A stretch of DNA of 50,495 nucleotides from JAADDG01 sp964450755 (GCA_964450755.1 CAYVDJ010000012.1:1-50495), one strand, 5' to 3'. Positions 24,356 through 33,128 are shown, counted from the first letter of the stretch. The notes: generated by a model from the letters alone, not told the origin. Translations and numbers: made by a program.

Positions 24356-26835
24356 TAAAAAAGATAGTGATTATGACAGTGATCTCCTTTAATATACTTT
24401 ATGCAAAATATTCAACAGAAATTTATGATGCAAACAGAAGTATGATTATCGAAAAAAAGACAAAAACTCTGATAAAAAAATGTGAAAATCTCAGAGACAT
24501 AGAGATTTGTACCTATCTGTCAAAAAAACATTTTTCACTCTCAAAAAGCTATCTCAAAAAGAGCATACATTATATCTCAATGTATGAAAAGATGATAGGC
24601 AAATACCCGTACAAACATCTTTCCATTATAGAGGACAAAGCTCCAATCGGTTATACGATTCCAACCTTTATATTTTTCGGTTCGATGATTATAGATAAAG
24701 ATTTTATACAAAACCGATCACTCGGACACGAGATTTTACATCAGTGGTTTGGAAACTGTGTTTTTAACGATACAAAAAGCGGCAACTGGACTGAAGGACT
24801 CGTATCATATCTGAGTGATTATCTTTTTGAGGAGAAGAAAAACAGAGGTTTGGAATATAGAAAAGATATATTGAATGAATATCCGATTTTTGTCAATGAT
24901 TCCAATGAAATTTTACTTTCTCAGTTTAAAGAAAGATACAACCGCCAAACTATGCTTACAGGTTACGGCAAAGGCGCATTTGTGTTTCATATGTTGAGAA
25001 AGGAGATGGGTGATAAAAAATTTTTCGAGGCATTGAAAGAGTTTTACAAAAAATACAAATTTAGATATGCATCTTACAAAGATATAGCGGATATTTTTTC
25101 AAAATCAGCGCTTCAGTGGTTTGAAAAAAAGGGTATGATTGATATAAAAGCCAAAAATTTGGAAACTTTTTATGATAACGGTTCTTTTTTGATCAGATTT
25201 GATCTTGTTCAAAACAAAACTTTGTTTGAATTTGATCTTCTTGTTACTCTCATAACCCAAAACAAAAAAACGGAGAAAATTTTTCATATCAAAGATATTA
25301 AAACCCCAATCACAATAAAAAGCGATCAAAGACCGATTTCTCTGATATTGGATCAAAATATTGATCTTTTTAGAAAACTAAGTTCCAAAGAAGAGATAAA
25401 AATCATAGCAAATCTTTACGAATCAAAAAATCTTCTTGTCATTACAGATAACAAAAAGGCTTTTACACAGATAAAAAAGGTTTTTAAAAAGGCAAAGCAA
25501 AAATCAAAACCCGACCAAAAAGATATTCAAAATCATGATCTTTTATTTCTGAAAGACAAGGAGGATTTGGCAAAAAGAGTTATCACAATTGCGTTTTTCA
25601 AAAATGACGAATCTGTTTTTATCGTAAAGAGCAACCCTTTCAACCCTTCCCGCAGTGTGGGATTTTTTGATTTTGATCCAGAATTTTTAAAAAAACTGCC
25701 TCACTATCTAAAATATTCCGACATACTTTTGAAAAAAGGAAGAGTTTTAGAGAAAAAAACGGATAAAAAACAAAACGGCATTATATACAAAATATCAATG
25801 CCACCGGTTTTGGTCAAAGTTCCTTCACAGCTCTCTATCGAAAAGATTATCAATCAAATTGAAAACAAAAAAGTCGTATTTACAGGAGAAAATCATCCCA
25901 ATTTCACACATCATCTAAATCAACTGAAAATCATAAAAGGTCTTTATCAAAAAAACAAAAAAATGGCAATCGGTATGGAGATGTTCCAAAGAAAATTTCA
26001 AAATGTAATAGATGACTATCTAAATGACAAGATAGATTTGAAAACTTTTCTGAAAAAAAGTGAGTATTTTAAAAGATGGAAATTTAATTTCAATCTCTAC
26101 CGCCCGATTATCGACTTTGCAAAACAAAACCGCATCCCAATCATCGCTTTGAATCTTGAAGAGGAGATAACAAAAAAGGTAGCAAGAGGGGGGATTTTTT
26201 CTTTGAGCAAAAAAGAGCTGAAGATGTTGCCTGAGAATCTGAATTTTGAAGACAAAAGATATGAAAGCGATATGAAAACTCTTCTTGGTTTTCAGCACCA
26301 CAGCAAAAAGAAGGGCAAAAAACTGAAAAATGAATATATGTTTGAAGCTCAGATTTTATGGGATGAAACGATGGCACAAAGTGCAGCCGGTTTTTTGGAA
26401 AAACACCCCGATTTCAAGATGGTTGTTATCGTCGGGAACGGTCATATAGAGAATTTTTACGGTATTCCAGACAGGCTTTACAGAAGAATCAACGCTCCTT
26501 TGAGTGTGATAGCGCAGGATATAACTCCTTTGCCAAAAAGTGCCGATTATGTAATATTTACGGCAAATGATATAAAAGTAAAAGAGCCTTTGAAACTTGG
26601 AGTTTATCTAAAAAACAACAAAAACCTGAAAGTGGATAAAGTTTTGAAAAACTCCATAGCAAAAAAACTTGGTATAAAAAAAGGCGATATCATAACATCC
26701 ATAAACGGACAAAAAGTAAAAGAACTTGCGGATTTGAAACTTGAACTCTATTTTCTGAAAAAGAAAGATTCTTTAAGAGTAACTGTCAAAAGAGGAGGGA
26801 AAAAGGTAAGTTTGAAATTGTCAAACTTACTTTGA
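24352..26835 (+). CDS. Fusion protein: M1-type zinc peptidase + ChaN-like + PDZ
   Basis: 827 residues with an export signal (MIKKIVIMTVISFNILYA). Residues ~90-250 form a gluzincin core: H126-E127-I-L-H130 with E148 in NWTEGL, as in M1 aminopeptidases, though the usual N-terminal beta saddle is absent. Residues ~490-720 form a ChaN/Tiki-like domain (VVFTGENHPNFTHH, MEMFQRKFQ, VVIVGNGHIENFYG). Residues ~730-825 form a PDZ domain (NSIAKKLGIKKGDIITSINGQKV). The likely role is periplasmic proteolysis or haem/iron handling; the substrate is unknown. It overlaps mrdA by four bases. Confidence 0.85.
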   Translation: MIKKIVIMTVISFNILYAKYSTEIYDANRSMIIEKKTKTLIKKCENLRDIEICTYLSKKHFSLSKSYLKKSIHYISMYEKMIGKYPYKHLSIIEDKAPIGYTIPTFIFFGSMIIDKDFIQNRSLGHEILHQWFGNCVFNDTKSGNWTEGLVSYLSDYLFEEKKNRGLEYRKDILNEYPIFVNDSNEILLSQFKERYNRQTMLTGYGKGAFVFHMLRKEMGDKKFFEALKEFYKKYKFRYASYKDIADIFSKSALQWFEKKGMIDIKAKNLETFYDNGSFLIRFDLVQNKTLFEFDLLVTLITQNKKTEKIFHIKDIKTPITIKSDQRPISLILDQNIDLFRKLSSKEEIKIIANLYESKNLLVITDNKKAFTQIKKVFKKAKQKSKPDQKDIQNHDLLFLKDKEDLAKRVITIAFFKNDESVFIVKSNPFNPSRSVGFFDFDPEFLKKLPHYLKYSDILLKKGRVLEKKTDKKQNGIIYKISMPPVLVKVPSQLSIEKIINQIENKKVVFTGENHPNFTHHLNQLKIIKGLYQKNKKMAIGMEMFQRKFQNVIDDYLNDKIDLKTFLKKSEYFKRWKFNFNLYRPIIDFAKQNRIPIIALNLEEEITKKVARGGIFSLSKKELKMLPENLNFEDKRYESDMKTLLGFQHHSKKKGKKLKNEYMFEAQILWDETMAQSAAGFLEKHPDFKMVVIVGNGHIENFYGIPDRLYRRINAPLSVIAQDITPLPKSADYVIFTANDIKVKEPLKLGVYLKNNKNLKVDKVLKNSIAKKLGIKKGDIITSINGQKVKELADLKLELYFLKKKDSLRVTVKRGGKKVSLKLSNLL
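26803..26833. terminator. Bidirectional terminator in overlapping gene ends
   Basis: GTAAGTTTGA (26806-26815) and TCAAACTTAC (26821-26830) pair with a five-base loop. In the minus direction the stem is followed directly by CTTTTTCCC, a good intrinsic terminator for the DUF302 gene; in the plus direction a weaker TTTGAGCTTTTT follows. The stem lies inside the last codons of both convergent genes. Confidence 0.75.
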
Positions 26836-27270
26836 GCTTTTTGAGGTTATATCATCCAATACTTTCTCCATTTTTTCAAGAAGAACACAACCTTTTAGAT
26901 TGAAACTTTTTGCCCACTCTTTGGGATCTCTGTAAACGATTTTTGTTTTTTCCTTTTCATCCTGATAAACAAGTACTCTCAAAGGAAGATCTATTCCCAC
27001 TTTTTCATCTCTTAACATCATTCTTGTACCCATTGCAGGATTTCCAAAAATGATCACTTTTTCATCATTCATCTCATAATCTGCTTTTTTTGCACCGGCT
27101 TTATGATCTATAATGGCAAAAACTTTCATTCCTTTTTTTGCTTCTATAAGAGATTTCATCTTTTCTATGGTTTTATCAACGCTTAAAGAACTTGTCTTTG
27201 TTATAAACTCTCCCGCACTTAAAATCAACGGTAAAATTGACAATAATGATATCAACAAAACTTTTCTCAT
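26827..27270 (-). CDS. DUF302 family secreted protein
   Basis: 147 residues. Signal peptide MRKVLLISLLSILPLILSAG. The mature part has the DUF302 pattern: SVDKTIEKMKSLIEAKKGMKVFAIIDHKAGA, VIIFGNPAMGTRMM and LPLRVLVYQDEKEKTKI. The fold is known, but the function is not. It ends with a nine-base overlap with the convergent peptidase-ChaN gene. Confidence 0.9.
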   Translation of the reverse strand: MRKVLLISLLSILPLILSAGEFITKTSSLSVDKTIEKMKSLIEAKKGMKVFAIIDHKAGAKKADYEMNDEKVIIFGNPAMGTRMMLRDEKVGIDLPLRVLVYQDEKEKTKIVYRDPKEWAKSFNLKGCVLLEKMEKVLDDITSKSSK

Positions 27271-27540
27271 ATTTTCTCCTAAGATTTTATGTGTTGATTT
27301 TAATATCTTTTAACTTAGTAACTCTTTATAACAGAAAATCTATAAAATTAAATAGAGATTAATAGATAAAATTTATTATATATTTCAAATAACTTATATT
27401 TAATAAAAATTATTAAATATATTATTTTATGTAGAATTATGTAACATTTTGAATCATAAATAATTAAAATTAACTCTATTATTAATTTATATTTATAGTT
27501 TATGCTATTATCATCCATCTAAAATTATTATGGAAATGTG
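27271..27540. promoter_or_regulatory. Very AT-rich divergent intergenic region; extended -10 for the FecR operon
   Basis: These 270 bases contain long A/T runs and no open frame. TGCTATTAT at 27503-27511 is an extended -10 (TGn + TATTAT at 27506-27511) for the FecR-OmpA-CHASE2 operon, 30 bases before its start codon. The AT-richness is more extreme than any other gap in the window and could attract a nucleoid protein. No RNA gene is seen. Confidence 0.5.
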
Positions 27541-27963
27541 ATGTTCAAAAAAAGTATATATATTGTTTTATTTTGCTTATCAACCTTTGCTTCGGAAATT
27601 GCCATAGTTAAAAATATAACCGGAAAGACAGATGTCAAAAGGGCAGATAAAATAATTCCTTTACAGAAAGGTTTTAAACTAAAAGAGGGTGATATCATCA
27701 TAACAAAAGCCAAAAGCAGTATCGGAATCATGTTTAAAGACGGTACAAGAATATCTTTGGGTTCCAAAACCATCTTCTCTATCAACAAATATCTCTTTAG
27801 ACCCCAGACAAACGAATATAATATCGATTTGAAAATGGATAAGGGAAAAGCTGCTTTTTCATCAGGAAAAATAGGAAAACTCTCTCCAAAATCGGTTAAA
27901 TTTCGTATTCCTCAAGGTATAGTAGGTATCAGAGGTACACGATTTTTGGCAGAAGTGAAATAA
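27541..27963 (+). CDS. FecR-domain periplasmic protein
   Basis: 140 residues from ATG 27541 (GGA six bases upstream; the adjoining GTG 27538 is less likely). Signal peptide MFKKSIYIVLFCLSTFA. The FecR domain covers nearly all the mature protein: KEGDIIITKAKSSIGIMFKDGTRISLGSKT and a C-terminal FRIPQGIVGIRGTRFLAEV. It lacks the N-terminal cytoplasmic anti-sigma part of true FecR, so it is a stand-alone periplasmic FecR domain, probably a sensor or binding partner for the OmpA-like and CHASE2 proteins after it. Confidence 0.88.
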   Translation: MFKKSIYIVLFCLSTFASEIAIVKNITGKTDVKRADKIIPLQKGFKLKEGDIIITKAKSSIGIMFKDGTRISLGSKTIFSINKYLFRPQTNEYNIDLKMDKGKAAFSSGKIGKLSPKSVKFRIPQGIVGIRGTRFLAEVK

Positions 27964-27973
27964 AGGAAGTATC

Positions 27974-28564
27974 ATGGGATTTGTTGCTGTTTTTTTAACG
28001 ATCATAATAATTTTTGGCTCTCCTGCTCCCAAAAGTACGATTATTTTGCTTGATAATGACAAGGATCACAATGCCATTGTAGTCTCAACGGATAAAGGAA
28101 GCAAATTTTTAGACAAACCAAATACTCTGGTCAATTTGACTGACAAAAAAGCTTCTCCGGGAAAAACTCTGCATATTACCCAAAAAGAGATAAAAAAGCG
28201 TTTTAAAGATACTCTCAAAGCTACTCCTCCCAAAGCGGTTACATTACTTTTGTATTTTAAACCAAATTCTGCAGAATTAACAGATGCATCTAAAGAGGAT
28301 TTAAAAAAAGCCATTAAAATAATTCAAAAAAGACTGCCTTGTATGGTTGATATCATCGGACATACGGATACGACAGGTTCACAGAAAATCAACATCTCTT
28401 TATCACTCAAAAGAGCAAAAATTATAAAACAGATACTTATAGACAAGGGAGTTGACGAAAAGCTTTTAACAGCAGTAGGTTACGGTGAAAATGATCTGCA
28501 GGTAGAGACAAAAGACAATATTGCCGAAGCAAAAAACCGTAATGTAGAAATATTTATCAGATAA
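27974..28564 (+). CDS. OmpA-family peptidoglycan-binding protein
   Basis: 196 residues. An N-terminal hydrophobic segment (FVAVFLTIIIIFGSPAP) is either a signal peptide or an anchor. After about 80 unassigned residues comes an OmpA-C domain: LLYFKPNSAELTDASKEDL, IIGHTDTTGSQKINISLSLKRA and the terminal NRNVEIFIR. It would bind murein and tether the complex to the wall. AGGAAG precedes ATG 27974. It is the middle gene of the FecR/OmpA/CHASE2 operon. Confidence 0.9.
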   Translation: MGFVAVFLTIIIIFGSPAPKSTIILLDNDKDHNAIVVSTDKGSKFLDKPNTLVNLTDKKASPGKTLHITQKEIKKRFKDTLKATPPKAVTLLLYFKPNSAELTDASKEDLKKAIKIIQKRLPCMVDIIGHTDTTGSQKINISLSLKRAKIIKQILIDKGVDEKLLTAVGYGENDLQVETKDNIAEAKNRNVEIFIR

Positions 28565-28572
28565 TTTTAAAC

Positions 28573-30528
28573 ATGATAAAAAAGAGTATCTATGCAGGTG
28601 CGTTTGTATTGACGCTGCTTTTTTACCTGTTGACATACCACAGTAAAATTATAGAATATATAGATTATAAACTCTATGATTTGACATCTTTTATCCTAAA
28701 AAGCAAATCTGTTCCGAAATATTCATCAAACTGTGTAATAGTTGATATCGATGAGAAAAGTATCCAGGAATTGGGACAATGGCCATGGTCAAGAATCATT
28801 ATGGCTTATTTGATTGAAAAGATAGACAGAATGTATCCCACGGTTATAGGAATCAATATCCTCTTTCCCGACAGAGACAGAACTTCACCTTTTGCCATTG
28901 AAAAATTTTATCATGATTTTTTTAATCTTGATATAAAAATAGAGCCTGTACCAGAAGATTTAAAAGACAATGATAAAATTTTTGCAGAAGCAATTAAAAA
29001 TACTCATGCAGTTTTATCGGTTTATATGTATTCTCAGCATGTTTTTTTAAAAAATCATCAAAAAACAGAATATACAAAACAGGATTTTTCACCTCTACAA
29101 ACCGCTTTTAGAGCCAAAAGCATTCTCTCTAACTATCCTGTTTTACAAAAAGCAACTGAAGATTTCGGATTTATCAATGCATCAATGGATGAAGACGGAA
29201 TATTCAGACGAATACCTCTTTTTATAAAATATAAATATAATCTGATCCCGTCATTTTCCTTGGCAATACTGCTCTCTCTTGATAAAGCAAAACCAAAAAA
29301 CCACTCCTCCTTTTCAATATTGGGACATACCGTTACAATGGATAAAAACAGCAATGTTTTGCTTAATTACAACTCTCCATCCATTCCAAAAATTTCGGCT
29401 ATTGACATTTTGACAAACAGGGCGGATCCACAAAAAATAAAGGGGAAAATAGTACTTATCGGATCAAGTGTTTCAGGATTAAAACATACTTTTTTAACTG
29501 CAAATCATGATGCTATTTCCGCTGTAAATATTCATGCCAAAGTGATTGACAATATATTGAATAACAGTTTACTGGTTCAACCTCAACTTTATAAAAATAT
29601 CAATACTTTTATATCTCTTGTTTTATCATTTTTGATGCTTTTGCTTCTTTTTAAACAGTGGTATATTCGTCTGCTCATGTTGTTTTTTACTGCTGTTATA
29701 GCCAGTACTATATGGCTTGTTTCACTGTATCTAAAAGGAATTTATCCCTCTATAGGATATCTTTGGACTCCTTTTACCGTATATTTTTTCACTCTTACAC
29801 TCTTTTTTGCACTGATCAATCACAAAGAAAAACGAAGGTTTTACAGAGAGCTGGATCAGGCTCACAGTGCGGCACTTGAAAGCATCACTTTTGTAGCGGC
29901 AATGAGAGATGATGAGACAGGAACACACCTTATCAGAACCAAAAATTATGTCAGATTACTTGCCGAGTATCTTTATGAACAGAAATTATATCACCATTAT
30001 CTGACTCCAAAACATATTCATCTTCTTTATGAAGCAGCACCACTGCATGATATAGGCAAAGTCGGGATTCCCGATAACATTTTGAAAAAGAAGGGAAAAT
30101 TTACACCACAAGAGTATGAGATAATGAAAGAACATACAATACTTGGAAAAGAGATGATTGAAAAGGCGATGACAAGCTATAATAAAAACGAATTTTTACA
30201 AATTGCCTGTAGTATAGCTTATCACCATCATGAACGATGGGACGGTAAAGGATATCCCCAGGGATTAAAAGGAGATGAAATCCCTATCGAAGGGCAACTT
30301 ATGGCTCTTGCCGATGTTTATGACGCTTTGATCTCAAAAAGAGTCTATAAAGAGGCATTTTCATACGAAGAGGCAGAAAAGATAATCATGCAAGAGAGAG
30401 GAAAAATATTCAATCCTTTGATAGTGGATGCATTTGTTGCCCTAAAATATGAATTTAGAAGGATAAGCTATCAATACCGGCAGGAAGAGAAAACAAGAAA
30501 AAGGGAAACGGAAATTTCCCTATCCTAA
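28573..30528 (+). CDS. CHASE2 sensor with HD-GYP cyclic-di-GMP phosphodiesterase
   Basis: 651 residues. One N-terminal helix, then a periplasmic CHASE2 domain (VDIDEKSIQELGQWPWSR at about 58; IKGKIVLIGSSVSG near 300), three membrane helices at about 340-415, and a cytoplasmic HD-GYP domain. Catalytic motifs are intact: H492-D493 in HDIGKVGIPD, the HHH set in YHHHERW, and G560-Y561-P562. It should hydrolyse c-di-GMP in response to an extracytoplasmic signal. The FecR and OmpA-like genes upstream probably encode sensing partners. The end overlaps the redoxin gene by nine bases. Confidence 0.93.
   Translation: MIKKSIYAGAFVLTLLFYLLTYHSKIIEYIDYKLYDLTSFILKSKSVPKYSSNCVIVDIDEKSIQELGQWPWSRIIMAYLIEKIDRMYPTVIGINILFPDRDRTSPFAIEKFYHDFFNLDIKIEPVPEDLKDNDKIFAEAIKNTHAVLSVYMYSQHVFLKNHQKTEYTKQDFSPLQTAFRAKSILSNYPVLQKATEDFGFINASMDEDGIFRRIPLFIKYKYNLIPSFSLAILLSLDKAKPKNHSSFSILGHTVTMDKNSNVLLNYNSPSIPKISAIDILTNRADPQKIKGKIVLIGSSVSGLKHTFLTANHDAISAVNIHAKVIDNILNNSLLVQPQLYKNINTFISLVLSFLMLLLLFKQWYIRLLMLFFTAVIASTIWLVSLYLKGIYPSIGYLWTPFTVYFFTLTLFFALINHKEKRRFYRELDQAHSAALESITFVAAMRDDETGTHLIRTKNYVRLLAEYLYEQKLYHHYLTPKHIHLLYEAAPLHDIGKVGIPDNILKKKGKFTPQEYEIMKEHTILGKEMIEKAMTSYNKNEFLQIACSIAYHHHERWDGKGYPQGLKGDEIPIEGQLMALADVYDALISKRVYKEAFSYEEAEKIIMQERGKIFNPLIVDAFVALKYEFRRISYQYRQEEKTRKRETEISLS
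30498..30520 (-). terminator. Intrinsic terminator of the redoxin/pepD operon, inside the CHASE2 gene end
   Basis: On the minus strand GGGAAA (30520-30515), a six-base loop and TTTCCC (30508-30503) are followed by TTTTTCTTG. It starts at the redoxin stop codon and lies in the last codons of the convergent CHASE2 gene. Confidence 0.65.
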
Positions 30529-31083
30529 AACGGTATCCTGCCATTTGATCGAACAGCCCATAGATGGTTTTTGAACTTCAGGCGGCTCTTTTTTGTTAAA
30601 AAGCATCATAATCGCCTCTTTTAGCTCCTCTTTTCTCACATCTTTTTCATCCTGCCAGTTATCATCAACTCTTCCGTGATAATAGAGCTTTGATTCACCG
30701 TCATAAAGATATATATCGGGAGTACACTGGGCTTTTAACGCTTTTGCAACTTCCTGTGTTTTATCGATAAGATACGGAAATGAGATATTGTATTTTTTTA
30801 TCGTATCCAGCATATAAGAAGGTGAATCTTCGGGATAATTGGGATGAATATTTGGATTTATCGCAACGGCGTTTATATCAAGTTTTTTGGCAAATTCAGC
30901 TGCCGCAACGATCCTTCTCCAGACGGCTTTTGCATAAGGACAGTGATTGCAGGTAACAAATATCAAAAGTCCGTTTTTACCCATCAAATCCTTACTTTTA
31001 TAAACTTTTCCTTTAGGGTCTTCCAACTCAAACTCAGGCATCAACTCTCCAACAGGTATCTGTATGGATCTTTGCAGACTCAT
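30520..31083 (-). CDS. Thioredoxin-fold (AhpC/TSA-redoxin type) protein
   Basis: 187 residues from ATG 31083 (GGAG upstream, four-base overlap with pepD). The start at 31146 would add 21 residues read from inside pepD. The redox motif is TCNHCPYAKAVW (CxxC), in a thioredoxin fold of the class often annotated as thioredoxin family/redoxin domain. The segment SPYLIDKTQEVAKALKAQCTPDIYLYD carries the cis-Pro region. The role is probably thiol-disulphide or peroxide chemistry in the cytoplasm; no signal is present. Confidence 0.88.
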   Translation of the reverse strand: MSLQRSIQIPVGELMPEFELEDPKGKVYKSKDLMGKNGLLIFVTCNHCPYAKAVWRRIVAAAEFAKKLDINAVAINPNIHPNYPEDSPSYMLDTIKKYNISFPYLIDKTQEVAKALKAQCTPDIYLYDGESKLYYHGRVDDNWQDEKDVRKEELKEAIMMLFNKKEPPEVQKPSMGCSIKWQDTVLG

Positions 31084-32363
31084 TGCATCTCCTTTAAAAT
31101 CTCTTCTACCAGTTTTGCACTCTTTTTGACTGAGGCTATTTCGCACTTCTCTTTGTTTGAATGGGGAAAATAGATATTTGGTCCCAAAGAGAGTGTATTT
31201 AAACCTTTAAACTTATCTTGAATTATACCGCATTCCAATCCTGCATGTATGGCTTTAAAATCGACATTTTCAAAATATTTTTCTGCAATCTTTTTAACTT
31301 TTTTGCTAAATTCATTTATAGAGGGATTCCATGCGGGAAATTGATGTTCACTTCTTGGGGTAAATGAGAAAGATTGCAAAAAACAAAAAGTCTCTTTTTT
31401 GATCCTCTCCAAAGAGTTATTATCCATCGATCTTGCAAAAAAAGAGAGATTTAAAACATCTTCTTTTTGCTCTATTTTTGCCAGATTGATACTTGTTTTG
31501 GGTATATCAAACTTCTTGTCAAAAGACCTCACGCCGTGGGCAAACTGACAAAGCATTTTAATTGTTTCATCTGAAAATCTGATATATTTATCAAAATTGT
31601 TTTCTATCTTTTTAACGGCTATATTTTCACTCTCTTTTAACTCTTCATCTTTTACGGCAATGATGGCACAGGCATTTTTAGCGATGGAATTTACCGCTTC
31701 ACCCCCTTTTATCTTGATAATTTTTACATCTTTTAAATCATTTAGATAAAAAACCAGCTCTTTTATGGCATTTGGAATATTCTTGTCGATATCAACTCCG
31801 GAATGTCCGCCCTGAAAACCTCTCGTTTTTATCTGATAAAAATCATAACCGCTTTTTAGTTTTTCATATTCTATCTCTTTTGTTCCAAAAATCTCGACTC
31901 CCCCGGCACATCCTACAAAGATATGTCCCTCTTCCTCACTGTCAAGATTTAAAAGATTTTTTGATTTTATCCTAAGTTCCAGATTTACAGCCCCTATAAG
32001 TCCAACCTCTTCATCAGCGGTAAAAAGAGCCTCTATATTTTCATATTTTTGCAAAAAATAGAGCATCATAGCCACTCCGATCCCGTTATCTGCACCAAGA
32101 GAGCTGTTTTTTGCTTTTAAAAAACCTTCATCTTCCACTATCTCTATATCCGGCGCATCTGCTATACAGACCATATCATAATGAGCCTGAAGGCAGATAT
32201 TCGGCTTTCCTTTTGAAACAAGGATGTTTGAGTATTTATCTGTTTGAACTTCACAGCCGTATTTTTTCGCCTCATCGACAATATACTCTTTTAATTTTTC
32301 GGCATGAAAACTGCAATGAGGAATTTTTGTAATGGTTTTAAAGATATCTATAATCTCTTTCAT
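31080..32363 (-). CDS. pepD: Aminoacyl-histidine dipeptidase (M20C)
   Basis: 427 residues, PepD/carnosinase-like zinc peptidase. Metal-site motifs: LQAHYDMVC, SLGADNGIGVAM, TADEEVGLIGA, then LNLDSEEEG and AIHAGLECG near the C-terminus. It degrades His-containing dipeptides and other Xaa dipeptides in the cytoplasm. It is slightly shorter than E. coli PepD (485), with deletions in the lid domain. Divergent from the small lipoprotein gene. Confidence 0.92.
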   Translation of the reverse strand: MKEIIDIFKTITKIPHCSFHAEKLKEYIVDEAKKYGCEVQTDKYSNILVSKGKPNICLQAHYDMVCIADAPDIEIVEDEGFLKAKNSSLGADNGIGVAMMLYFLQKYENIEALFTADEEVGLIGAVNLELRIKSKNLLNLDSEEEGHIFVGCAGGVEIFGTKEIEYEKLKSGYDFYQIKTRGFQGGHSGVDIDKNIPNAIKELVFYLNDLKDVKIIKIKGGEAVNSIAKNACAIIAVKDEELKESENIAVKKIENNFDKYIRFSDETIKMLCQFAHGVRSFDKKFDIPKTSINLAKIEQKEDVLNLSFFARSMDNNSLERIKKETFCFLQSFSFTPRSEHQFPAWNPSINEFSKKVKKIAEKYFENVDFKAIHAGLECGIIQDKFKGLNTLSLGPNIYFPHSNKEKCEIASVKKSAKLVEEILKEMQ

Positions 32364-32406
32364 AATTTATACCTGATCTTAAAAGTCATTTTGCTAATAT
32401 CATTTT

Positions 32407-32589
32407 ATGAAAAAAATATTAGTTTTAATTATACCATTTTTATTGCAGGGATGTATATTTTTTAACGACAGGGGAATAGATACGAGATATTATAACAAAT
32501 GCCATGAATATTATGATGCGCAGGGTTTTTATCACAAAGAGTGCGATAAAAACCTGATAGACTACAAAGAACTAAATATCTTCAAATAA
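32407..32589 (+). CDS. Small lipoprotein of unknown function
   Basis: 60 residues. Signal MKKILVLIIPFLLQGC with the lipobox LLQGC gives a mature lipoprotein of about 45 residues, rich in Tyr, Asp and Lys, with two further Cys (NKCHEYY, KECDKN) that could form a disulphide. I do not recognise a family. Its 3' end carries the sigma-28 promoter of the next gene. Confidence 0.75.
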   Translation: MKKILVLIIPFLLQGCIFFNDRGIDTRYYNKCHEYYDAQGFYHKECDKNLIDYKELNIFK

Positions 32590-32599
32590 AATCCGATAA
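32573..32599 (+). promoter_or_regulatory. Sigma-28 (FliA) promoter for the hotdog gene
   Basis: TAAATATC (32573-32580), exactly 11 bases, TCCGATAA (32592-32599). This compares with the classic consensus TAAAGTTT-N11-GCCGATAA: the TAAA and CCGATAA cores and the spacing are all exact. It begins inside the coding end of the small lipoprotein and lies 25 bases before the hotdog start codon. Confidence 0.85.
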
Positions 32600-32623
32600 T
32601 TTTAAAAAATTAGAAGGATTATC

Positions 32624-33091
32624 ATGCAAGAGACATTACAGGAGAGTGAAGAACAGCCTATAACCACTTTAGATGAATATGAAAAGCACAATCTAAAAAC
32701 CCATTACAGAGTTACGGGAGATCTATCAGGAAGAGTAGTAGAGTTAAAACCCGGATTTGCAAAAGTTTCTCTGATAACAACCAATGAGATGACAGCAGAT
32801 GACAAAAAACTTGTTCACAGCGGTTTTTTGATCTCTTCTGCTATTTTTTGCGCTATGGCGTCGGTAAATGATCCCTATGTTACGCCGTTAAATGCAAATG
32901 TAAAATTCCTATCTCCCGTCAAAGTGGGAGATATTGTCATATTTGAAGCGATAGAAAAGATCCAAAAAGGAAAAAGAAGAGAGATAATAGTAACGGGAAT
33001 GTTAAACAATATCAAAATACTTACAGTCGAACTTGTTGCACTTGTTTTTGAAGAGCATATACTCACAAACAAACTACCGCAATATAAATAA
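32624..33091 (+). CDS. Hotdog-fold acyl-CoA binding/thioesterase-like protein, Cj0977-like
   Basis: 155 residues with no signal. The hotdog helix and strand pattern is clear: LVHSGFLISSAIFCAMASVNDP, NANVKFLSPVKVGDIVIFEA. It resembles Campylobacter jejuni Cj0977, a hotdog protein controlled by sigma-28 and linked to virulence and flagellar function, and FapR-like domains. The sigma-28 promoter upstream agrees with that identity. AGAAGG precedes ATG 32624. Whether it is a thioesterase or only binds acyl-CoA is not visible. Confidence 0.8.
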   Translation: MQETLQESEEQPITTLDEYEKHNLKTHYRVTGDLSGRVVELKPGFAKVSLITTNEMTADDKKLVHSGFLISSAIFCAMASVNDPYVTPLNANVKFLSPVKVGDIVIFEAIEKIQKGKRREIIVTGMLNNIKILTVELVALVFEEHILTNKLPQYK

Positions 33092-33099
33092 ACTTATAC

Positions 33100-33105
33100 T
33101 ATAAT
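33100..33105 (+). promoter_or_regulatory. -10 box (TATAAT) for the 60-residue lipoprotein at 33129
   Basis: TATAAT at 33100-33105, 24 bases before the start codon, just after the hotdog stop codon. No clear -35. Suggests the small lipoprotein has its own transcript, ending at the terminator at 33331. Confidence 0.5.
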
Positions 33106-33128
33106 AATAAAAAATTTGCTAAGGATAG

